From Cycas panzhihuaensis (lineage: Eukaryota; Cycadophyta): 64,000 nucleotides of DNA. This document shows, piece after piece, positions 56,180 to 64,000 of the stretch; positions within the stretch are counted from its first letter, which is position 1, and every line of letters starts with the position of its first letter. Position numbers and translations under genes: made by a program. The notes beneath the pieces are model-generated. The model saw only the letters and a list, made by a program, of their open reading frames with translations, had not been told where the DNA came from and ran no database searches. The DNA lies in NCBI GenBank assembly GCA_023213395.1, contig CM041465.1, positions 162,137,741 through 162,201,740 of the forward strand, written 5' to 3'.

Positions 56180-57664
56180 CTGATACTTTCTCTCCCTTCG
56201 ATAGAAGAGTGAATCTCGATCCCATAAGTAGGGATTCCCAAGTACAACATGTCATACATCTAATGGTATCACATCACATATCACTTCATTAACAAAAGCA
56301 TTAGTGATGGAATATTTAAGTGTACATTGCTTTGATATTTGCATTTCCACATCTTTATGGATCCAACTAAGAGGATATGGGTGAGGGTGAGGAGTAGTTG
56401 CCAACCCAAGGCTCTTTACCAAATTTTCTGAGATTAAATTCTTTTAGCTCCCCGGATCTATAATGACACCAATAATATTATTTCCTACTTGAAGCTTCAA
56501 GTGAAATAATTCCTCCCTTGTAGCATCATCTCCATAATTTGTAAGTAGTGTAACCTTCTCTTCTTCTCCTTCACTTTGAAGATCCACCTCAGAAAGTAGT
56601 GCTTTCCCTTTTTCCTTCTTTTTTGATTCCATAACCTTGATATGCTTTGGCTTTAGCTTTGGATGCAACTTCCAACACTTTACTGCAACATGACCACTAA
56701 TATCACAATGCTCACAATAGTTAGAACTTTTAACAAAATTAGTTCTTTTCTTCTTTCCTTCTTGCCTTTTAGATGAGTGCAATTTATGATTCTTTTCATA
56801 CTTATTAGAAGTAAAAGCAAAATCTTTAGACATGAATGTAGGTTTCTTGCTTTTACTTTCTATTGCAATAGCCATTTTACTTGCTTCTCCAATGGATTGA
56901 ACCTTAAAAAGCCTTAGTTCCTTTCTTATGTATTCATGTAATCCTCCAATGAATTTCATAAGAGTGCTATGTTCATCCATGTTAATACCAAGTAACATGC
57001 CATGCTTGAAAAATAAAGAAGTATAATCTTAGACACATACACCTCTCCCTTGGCATAAATATTGCCAAGTGACCCATTGGTCTTCCTCATGACCTATGGG
57101 GTAGTATTGCTTCTTTATTACTTTCTTAAAATCCATCCAAGAAAAAGAACATACATCATGAGTCTTCAAATATGCATTCCACCATGTCAATGCATGTTTG
57201 CATAACTTGAGCCTAGCAAATGAAAGCTTTTGAGCATTACTGTAAGCATAAATTGTGAAATAGGTTTCAAGTTGATCCGACAAATGGTCCAACTTTTTAG
57301 CATTTACCTCTCCATCATAAGTTGGAAAGTCCAACTTTGCCTCCACCTTGAAGGGTTGATGAGATGAAGTACCCTTGCTTCCTTCAAATGCGTGCTTTAA
57401 GGTCTCCTTCTCTTCTTCTTCATGGTTGTGGTCATCCGTGGATCCTCCTTCAACTTCCTTCTCTTTGCCTTTGCCCTTGATTAGAGGTAGAAGTTGGATC
57501 ATCATTTTCATCAAAACTTCTACATTCTTCTCAAGCTTCTCAAATCTAATTTCTCCATCTTCTTTTTTAGCCATGGTGCTTGGATTCTTTCTTTGTCTTC
57601 TTGGTGATTGCAACACAAGAAAAGCTTCTCCTTTCTCTTGGTATCCTTTCCTTGTTTGTACCAT
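56180..57664 (-). pseudogene. F gag and protease
   Basis: ATG at 57664 (MVQTRKGYQEKGEAF) opens gag. It has a coiled N-terminus, a Lys/Glu-rich stretch, KLDFPTYDGEVNAKKLDHLS, LTWWNAYLKTH and the knuckle CEHCDISGHVAVKCWKLHP near 56710-56655. Protease follows with VIIDPGS at 56450 in place of the usual IDSGA/IDTGA, then a stop. One stop lies near 57029 and another near 56255. The frame is the same as that of RT. Confidence 0.88.
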
Positions 57665-57690
57665 TCAAGTCCCTACAACAAAGATCACAT

Positions 57691-57702
57691 GCTTTGATAC
57701 TA
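57691..57702 (-). other. Primer-binding site of F (weak)
   Basis: TAGTATCAAAGC on the minus strand, a one-base variant of the tRNA-Met site TGGTATCAAAGC, lies six bases from the LTR end. Confidence 0.5.
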
Positions 57703-57708
57703 AAAATA

Positions 57709-58667
57709 TGATCCCGAAGTGGAGTGTGACTGGTGAAGAAATCAATTACCAACATTTCTCCTTGAGATCCTAGAGTGTTAGTGTAAAATTCCCAATAACA
57801 TCAATACAAGAATGAGCCCATAAAAGGAAATTCTACACCAAATCATTCATACTTGCCATTACTCCAAGGTAAGAAGAATAATACTTTTATTAAACTAGAA
57901 AAACCTCCATTCAATGGTGGAGAAAACAACTAGCAAAGAATGGGCAAGTTACAAGGAATAAATGATACAATTATACCACAAGGGGCCTCCAACTTCCCAA
58001 GACTCAGTCAATAAATCTCCCACTCTCCAGAATGGATGCTGGAAGTGCTGAATTTTGCATCCTCTATGGTCTCCAAAACCCTCCAAGTGCTTCCTCAATG
58101 ATGCTCCCAAGTCAAGTGTCTCACACACATAAGAACCAAGTCTCCAACATCGTAAATGAGCTCAAGAGGGCTCAATTTATAGAAAGAAACCCCAAATGCA
58201 TGTTTAACAAGTGGCAATCATGCAAGTACAACCACTAACAGCCAGAATGCATGTTGTCCAAGTGGTATTCATGCAATTCCGAAAAAGTTATGGCTTGGTA
58301 CCTAGGGCTAACAAACTCTAATTCGGCTCAAATTTGGTACACATATAAGTACACATGTCCACTTTACTTCCTCAAAAGTTTAGTTCATTTGGATATCATT
58401 TGACCCCATTTTCATTGATTTAACAATAGTATGTATTTGTTGTTTTTCTATTGGCTGTGGTAGCTATTTTCTACAAAACAAGGCTTTCCATTTAATCAAA
58501 TGATACTTTTTGAACCCCACCTTTTACATGCATGTAGTGGGATGTGTCTTCTTCCTTTCCATAAAATTTCATATTAGTTTGACACCATTTGTCCCTATTT
58601 CTTTCATTTGTGCCAATGCCTAGCATTTTCTGCCTCCTGTAGACATATGGTAGATCCTCCTGGATCA
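57709..58667 (-). repeat. 5' LTR of F
   Basis: 959 bp with TGATCC...GGGATCA ends. Only 58176-58667 has a partner in the truncated 3' LTR. It contains a pair of diverged ~188-bp internal repeats. Confidence 0.85.
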
Positions 58668-59205
58668 CGAAGAGGATACTCAGATATTTAAAAGGAATAA
58701 CTAATCTGAAAGTTGTTTGTCCAAAAATGAAATTGGACATGTTAATTGGGTTTTATGACTTAAATTGGGCTGGAGATAAAGAAAAGAGGAGATCCACAAG
58801 TGGACACTGTTTCTTCTTGGGACCAACAACTATCTCCTGGAGTAGCAAAAGACAACCGACAATCGCACTTTCATCCACTGAAGTTGAATACAAGTCAGTT
58901 GTCAATGCTACTTGTGAAGCAGTCTGGCTGAGGCAACTGCTACTAGATCTGAATCAACAGCAACAAGGGCCAATAACTCTGTTTTGTGACAATCAGGGTG
59001 CCATAAAATTGACTAGGAACCCTTTCTCCATGCACGAACAAAACACATTGATGTGCATCATCATTTCATACGAGAAAAGGTGTAGAAAAAGAAACAGACT
59101 TGGCATATTGTCCTACAAATGAACAAGTTGTAGATATCTTAACAAAGTAGCTCAACAAGGACAAATATCAGACACTTAGAGATCGAATAGGGTTAAAAGG
59201 ATAGA
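58668..59205 (+). pseudogene. D RNase H
   Basis: The D frame resumes with KRILRYLKGITNLK. RNase H shows YDLNWAGDKEKRRSTSGHC, ALSSTEVEYKSV and CDNQGAIKLTRNP. The first catalytic Asp of the SDxDWAGD motif reads Leu-Asn (DLNWAGD). A frameshift near 59035 disturbs the HVXVHHHFI end. AEHINKAxQ-type end motifs are weak. Confidence 0.88.
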
Positions 59206-59219
59206 ACATTAAGAGAGGG

Positions 59220-59431
59220 TGTTAAGATATAATGTTATATCCTAAAGGGTATCTTGAGGGTAATGTCTTAATCCCTCTTTATGTAACTCCTGATGTAACT
59301 TAGACACTTGTCTGACATGTGTCATATGTACATGTATTGGTTACATTTACTCATGTATATTTAAGGAGACTATCTCCCTCATAATGAAATCAAGGAAGTT
59401 ATTTTCATCCATCTGTGTCTAAAGTTTAACA
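59220..59431 (+). repeat. 3' LTR of D
   Basis: It pairs with 43301-43512, is preceded by the purine tract ATTAAGAGAGGG and followed by AATTT. Confidence 0.93.
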
Positions 59432-60240
59432 AATTTCAATGAGCGGAAGGCTAACATGCAGTTGAATTTAATGGTGAATCAACTTTGGGGGATCACCAAA
59501 GATGAGCTACTTGTTATTCTATTGAATGCAAAGGAGTGAACTCATCAAGAGGGGTAATGGTTTATGGTTGTTGAGCTAGTGAAACTGTCTCCGCACTGAT
59601 CGATAAATTTGTAGTCCATGACCTCGATAAACTAAACAAAATTTGGACAAAATTGTGTGAGACGTTTGAAAAGAAAAAGACAAATTGTCATGTTGCTTCG
59701 ATGACAAAGCTTCTTAATGCGACAGTGGAAGACAAAAGCAATGTAGGTGCTTACTTGAATAAAATAACTGATTTAAGGAACAAATTAGAAGAGATTAAAT
59801 CATGCTCAATTGGTGAGGAACTATTGTTTGCATTAGTTATGTTGAAACTACCAATTGCATTTGGAACCTTTCAGACCATCTATGCAAGAGATGAAGTAAT
59901 GGAGGGTGAATCACTCCAGAAGTTGAAGGGTCCCATTGTAGCCGAAGATGCCAAGTTGAAGCACCATGGTCTACTCAGTGGTTTCAAATCAAATCAAGCC
60001 TTGGTCATGAAGACACAAAGGAGAGATGACATTTAGGAAGGGAAGACCACATAAACATCAAGAGAAATATCTTAGGAGAAGAAGAAGTTTGTTGGAAAAT
60101 GTAATTAGTGCAAGAATAATGGCCACAAAGAGAAGAATTGTTGGTTGAAAAGGTGGGACAAATGCAAAGCAAATAAGGATGAGAAAGGAAAGGATGTTAC
60201 AGCTTACTGTGCCAAAATATCAATGTTGTTAACTCAGTCA
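59432..60240 (+). pseudogene. J gag, second part
   Basis: Continues from 43300 with NEWKANMQLNLMVNQLWG. Frame 59653-60036 covers the capsid (KLNATVEDKSNVGAYLNKI, LVMLKLPIAFGTFQTI). A damaged zinc knuckle CXXCXXXGHKEKNCW lies near 60100-60130. Stops occur between 59520 and 59650. Confidence 0.82.
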
Positions 60241-61600
60241 AATTTGAAAGACTACTGGATATTAAACTTATGAGTGCAGAAACACATTTCTTTTCAGAAG
60301 GAAAACTTTGATGCATGGAATGTTGTTCCTAGTGAAGCTAGAATCATTCTTGGAGATGCAAGCATATTGCTCGTTGAAGGTGTTGGCATTATTTCTCTTC
60401 GGAGGAAAATTTAAGGGTATATATTACATACCTAAGATGAAGATGAACCTTCTATCAACTCGAGAGATCTGCAAACAAGGTGTGGAGGTTGAACTCTACA
60501 AAGACAGGTGCCTAATTAAGGATCCTAAGAAAATTTTCTCTGTCATTGTTATTGGAAAAGAAAGGGATGAATTTTGGGTGTTTGAGAAATTTTTATCCCA
60601 GAATAGTTTCTATGCCTTTATAGCTAGTGCTAATGATGTGAGTAAACTTTGGCATAAACGCCTTGGACACCTTAATTACAAAAGCATAACACTTATGAAT
60701 CAATTTAAAATGGTATAAGGAATGGCCTATGTTTCTTGTTCAAAAGGTGTATGTGAAGGATACATGTATGGGAAGCATCTTCGTAATCTTTTTGCTCGGG
60801 ATCATGCCTGGAGAGCCAAGGAGAAGTTGGAGCTCGTTCATTCTGATATGGTGGGTACTCTCTCAAACCCTTCCATATTTGGAGCTCATTATAATTTAGT
60901 GTTTGTAGATGATTATACCAAGAAGGCTTCAATATATTTCCTAAAAAATAAGTCTAAAGTGTTTGACCACTTTCGTGAATGGAGGCCACATCTCAAGAAT
61001 GAATGTGAAAAAAAGATAAAAATTCTGAGGAGTGATAATGGCAAGGAATACGACAATAATGCTTTCAATCAGTTCTATCTAAATCATGGTATAAAGCAAG
61101 AATTCATAGTCTTGTATACCCCACAACAAAACGGTATTGGTAAAAGAAAGATTTGTGCCATGATGGAAATGGCAAGGTGTATGATGCATGCAAAGAACTT
61201 GTCGCCTAAATTTTGAGCAAAAGTTTTTGGGATTGTTGTTTATATCCTCAATAAGGTACCGACAAAAGTAGTTTGTGGCATGACTCTTGAAGAAAAATGG
61301 ATTGGTTATAAGCCTACCATTGACTATTTAAAATCCTTTGGGTGTATTGCATATGCACACATCCTAGATGAAAACTGCAAAAAATTGGATCGCAAGAGTT
61401 TGAAGTGTATATTTGTGGGGTATTCTAATCAAAACAAAGCTTATAGACTATGGGATCTGCAAAGGAGAAAACTTGTGATTAGTCAGGATGCAAAATTTGA
61501 TGAGTCTATGACGTATCATGCTGAGAAGATGTTGTCTAAAGAATCCTTTTACCCCCCACTACTTCCATTTCCTATTGGTGCTTGACCAACCATAAAGGAT
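60241..61600 (+). pseudogene. J protease and integrase
   Basis: The protease site near 60258 reads YWILNL-stop in place of WILDSGA, so it is dead. FDAWNVVPSEARIILGDAS and YIPKMKMNLLST follow. Integrase has LWHKRLGHLNYKS and CEGYMYGKH (zinc region damaged), a VFVDDYTKKASIYFL motif and KILRSDNGKEYDNN. The third motif reads NGIGKRKICAMMEM, so Glu is Lys (61142-61144). CIFVGYSNQNKAYRLWDLQ and LVISQDAKFDES close it. Stops near 60717 and 61215. Confidence 0.88.
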
Positions 61601-63422
61601 GATGAATCAGGCATTGTGATTCAAACGGAAGAAGGACTGAGAGGAGAAGGCAATAATTAGGAGTAGTCACATGTGGAGGCACCTACAACATCAAGTGTTT
61701 CTATGCCATTATGGACCGGGAAGACCATTCAAGATTCTAGTGTGACATTGAAGAATCTTATAGGTGAATGAAGAACAAGAAGCCAACATGCTAGTCAGGC
61801 TTTGGTGGCTGATACCACAAACTCCCAAGACTCAGCTTCATATGATGAAGCGAAAGCTAATCCTCATTAGAGAGCTGCTATGGAGGAGGAATTTGGTTCT
61901 CTCATAAAAATACAACATGGGAATTAGTTCCTCTGCCTCCTAAGAAAATCCTTGTTGGTTGCAAGTGGGTCTACAAGACTAAGTTTTGCTTTGATGGAGA
62001 GGTGGACAAGTACAAGGATAGACTTGTTGTGCATGGATTTAAACAAAAAGAAGGGATTGATTATAAGGAGACATTTATGCCAGTCTCTAAGATGATGATG
62101 GTTTATTTGATCTTTTCAGTGGTAGCTAAATATGGTTGGGAGCTATACCAATTGGATGTCAAATCAACATTCCTTAATAGAGAGTTGAAAGAGGAGATAT
62201 ACATTGTGCAACCTCTTGGTTTTATTAAGGAAGGACAAGAGCATCTTATGTGCCAATTAAAAAAGTCAATCTATGGCCTAAAACAAGCACCACGTGCTTG
62301 GTATGAAAAGATCAATACTAACTTGAAAGAAGAAGGATTTGTTGTTTTAAATATGGACCCAAATTTGTATATTAAAAGGAAAGGAACTTCAATAACAGCT
62401 ATTGTGTTGTACGTTGATGATTTGATCATCACTGGTGACTGTTATATGACTATTGGGCAAGTGAAATCCAATTTAAGAGCAACCTTTGACATGACAGATC
62501 TTGGGGCTCTGCATTACTTATTGGATATTGAGGTAAGGTATGGAAGACAGAATTCTAGTGTTACAAACAAAATATGCAAAGAGCCTGCTTGAGAAATTCA
62601 AGATGGAGGACTACAAGCCTATTAGGACACCATGCACCAAAGGCACAAAGCTCTTGATGGATATGAAATAGCCTGTTGTAGACGAAATGTTGTATAAACA
62701 ACTGGTAGGACGTCTAATCTATTTGACTCATACCAGGCCATATATTGTGTATGCTATCAGATTAGTCACCCGTTATATGCAGAATCCACAAGAGTTGCAT
62801 TGGGTTACAACAAAGTGGATTCTAAGATAATTGAAAGGGACTCTTAATCTTAGTTTGGAGTACCTTCGTGATGGAGATATAAAGTTGCTTGGCTACACTG
62901 ATGCATATTGGGGAGGAGACTCTGATGATTGGAAACCCACTGCTAGATACGTGTTTGGTATTAGTAATGGATTTGTATCGTGGTAGTCAAAGAAGCAACA
63001 AACAATGACACTATCTTCTATAGAGGTAGAGTATTAGGGACTCACTATTGGTGCGAGAGAAGTTGTATGGTTGCAAGGGCTTTTGGATATCCTCAGTATA
63101 TCTTGTAGTGCCCTAGTTATTTTAGTCGATAATTAGAGCACTATTCATCTATCAAAGAATCCACAGTTTCATACATATATGAAGTATATTGAAATTCAAC
63201 ATCACTACATTTGTGAATAGATCAAAGTAGGGAAGTTGCAGATCAACTTTTGTCTGAGTGAGAAGCAACTTGTGGACATGTTTACTAAAGCACTTATTGA
63301 AAATCAATTCACTAAGATTCGTACTAGATTGGGACTCAAAGAAGTTATCCTTGATGGGGGATGTATCGACAAGTATAATTTCAAACTGTGGATTGAATAT
63401 CCACATTTATATTAATGTGGGA
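61601..63422 (+). pseudogene. J reverse transcriptase and RNase H
   Basis: After a shifted linker, 62002-62592 encodes [56 protein letters not shown] and an intact YVDDLIITG near 62410. MTDLGALHYLLDIEV follows. RNase H shows YTDAYWGGDSDDWKPTARY near 62900, a SSIEVEY motif with a stop near 63035, VDN-STIHLSKNP near 63125 and MFTKALIENQF near 63280. A purine stretch AATGTGGGA at 63414-63422 may be the PPT. Confidence 0.88.
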
Positions 63423-63768
63423 TGTTAGCATGGCAGTTAAGACTAAGCCACTTGTTTAATGTTAAATGTGGTTTAGTTAATGTTAAGTGAAAAAGTGTGA
63501 ATATTTTGAAGGGTCACAACCATTCAGGTTGGAAGTACTGTTTGGTTGGACGTATTGTTTGGGGGACCATACATAACGCCAAAGTCCATTATAAGTTCAT
63601 CCAAGAATCATCAATGTGATCTTAGGATCTTTTCTGGTGGGTTTTTCTCCGAAGGGTTTCCCACGTAAATTATTGTGTACTGTGTACCTGTGCTCTTTAT
63701 TATTGCTTGTTGTGTATGATCAAGATCTTGTAGTTCAGAATACATGCATGTTTTCATATTTTTTTGCA
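63423..63768 (+). repeat. 3' LTR of J
   Basis: It pairs with 41188-41517, is preceded by AATGTGGGA and followed by the TTTTG duplication and H pol. Confidence 0.92.
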
Positions 63769-64000
63769 TTTTGAATAAATCAAAATATCTTCTATGAACG
63801 TTTATAACAAATTTGTCCAAGTACTTTCTCAACACACTATTCATCAAGCACATGAATGTTGTAGGTGCATTAGTTAGTTCGAATGGCATTATTAGAAATT
63901 CGAATGCCCATACCTAGTCCTAATGGCCATCTTAAAAACATCCTTCTCCTTGATTCTAATTTGGTAGTATCTGATCTCAGGCTATCTTAGTGAATAGTTT
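63769..64000 (-). pseudogene. H reverse transcriptase, palm region
   Basis: The minus strand shows [32 protein letters not shown] and then, after a one-base shift, [10 protein letters not shown], where family members have a F(I/V)DD active site. It joins TEEEHEKHL at 41187 across J. Upstream RT and gag are beyond the right edge. Confidence 0.88.

Larger units (their letters stand above)
52574..58667 (-). mobile_element. Gypsy element F (chromovirus-like), inside D, minus strand
   Basis: Minus-strand Ty3/gypsy element: 5' LTR 57709-58667 (959 bp), gag-pol 57664-53105 in one frame, PPT, and a 3' LTR truncated to 491 bp (52574-53064). The missing 468 bp of that LTR and the missing D RT segment point to one deletion over the junction. 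No TSD pair can therefore be seen. LTR ends are TGATCC and GGGATCA. The LTR copies differ by about 8 percent by eye. Confidence 0.9.
43301..59431 (+). mobile_element. Copia element D, inside J, split by E and F
   Basis: LTRs of 212 bp each (43301-43512 and 59220-59431), TSD AATTT (43296-43300 and 59432-59436). By hand count the LTRs differ at about 12 sites (5.7 percent). Gag is split by E at the zinc knuckle and RT by F. About 500-600 bp of RT are missing at the F junction. Confidence 0.93.
41188..63768 (+). mobile_element. Copia element J, inserted in H, split by D
   Basis: LTRs at 41188-41517 (330 bp) and 63423-63768 (346 bp), flanked by TTTTG (41183-41187 and 63769-63773). Order on plus: LTR, PBS, leader, gag, protease, integrase, RT, RNase H, LTR. 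Removing D rejoins the gag frame as FNGNNF|NEWKANMQ. Its LTRs look the most diverged of the copia set. Confidence 0.93.
3893..64000 (-). mobile_element. Chromovirus H, the host element of the nest
   Basis: Four pieces of one minus-strand Ty3/gypsy pol gene lie at 63769-64000 (RT), 40546-41187 (RT to RNase H), 12955-14190 (RNase H end and integrase) and 6987-7277 (integrase C-terminus). Removing inserts J, G and I with one TSD each rejoins the reading frame exactly. Examples are SK|TEEEH across J, IFT-P-HLNARQ across G and FHVS|LLKKY across I. The C-terminal VQWKH...ATWE and YPHLF motifs are typical of Tekay/Del-type chromoviruses. The 5' half lies beyond the right edge. The left limit is uncertain; I place the probable 3' LTR at 3893-6991. 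Confidence 0.8.

Noticed and set aside
1-64000. A host protein-coding gene
   Set aside because: Every frame with recognisable motifs belongs to a retroelement; remaining long frames are antisense or low-complexity.

Overview
The window is plant nuclear repeat DNA made almost entirely of LTR retrotransposons inserted into one another. The evidence is tRNA-primed Ty1/copia and Ty3/gypsy pol domains on both strands, plant-type PBS sequences, TG..CA long terminal repeats (LTRs) and 5-bp target-site duplications (TSDs). I found no host gene, rRNA, functional tRNA or CRISPR. Such depth of nesting suggests heterochromatin of a large-genome seed plant; the species cannot be read from the sequence.

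Element names used here: K, L, M = fragments at the left end; H = minus-strand chromovirus that hosts the rest; I, G, J = insertions in H; A = copia in the 5' LTR of G; B = copia in A, with a small TRIM-like element beside it; C = copia in B; D = copia in J; E and F = minus-strand copia and gypsy elements in D.

Layout. 1-3892: fragments M (copia, minus), L (gypsy, minus, same family as G) and K (copia, plus, with 3' LTR). 3893-6991: probable 3' LTR of H, holding an ~87-bp tandem array. 6987-7277, 12955-14190, 40546-41187 and 63769-64000: four separated pieces of the H pol gene, read on the minus strand and running off the right edge. They are split by I (7278-12954, TSD GACAC), G (14191-40540, TSD ATGTG) and J (41188-63768, TSD TTTTG). 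G is split by A (14469-31707, TSD TAATC). A is split by a TRIM-like element (16921-17220) plus B (17221-30029). B is split by C (18909-24122, TSD CGTCA). J holds a solo LTR (41850-42242, TSD TGGGC) and D (43301-59431, TSD AATTT). D holds E (45019-50294, TSD T/CGGGC) and F (about 52574-58667, left end deleted). The deepest chain is H>G>A>B>C.

The order is well supported. When an insert and one TSD copy are removed in silico, the reading frame of the host element resumes exactly for I, G and J in H, for D in J and for E in D. Hand-counted LTR divergence mostly follows the nesting (C below A, E below D), with F in D an exception.

None of the elements is coding-intact. F (one frame with a few stops) and E (catalytic residues intact, two shifts) are the best preserved. 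Several families have lost catalytic acidic residues by changes that look like G-to-A (D to N, E to K). Items beyond ordinary retroelement structure are a degenerate third ORF in G behind a T-rich splice-acceptor-like site and a TATA-like GC-rich segment, recurrent GTACGG hairpins in the leaders of several copia families, the ~87-bp array in the H LTR, and a 24-bp array in the B leader.
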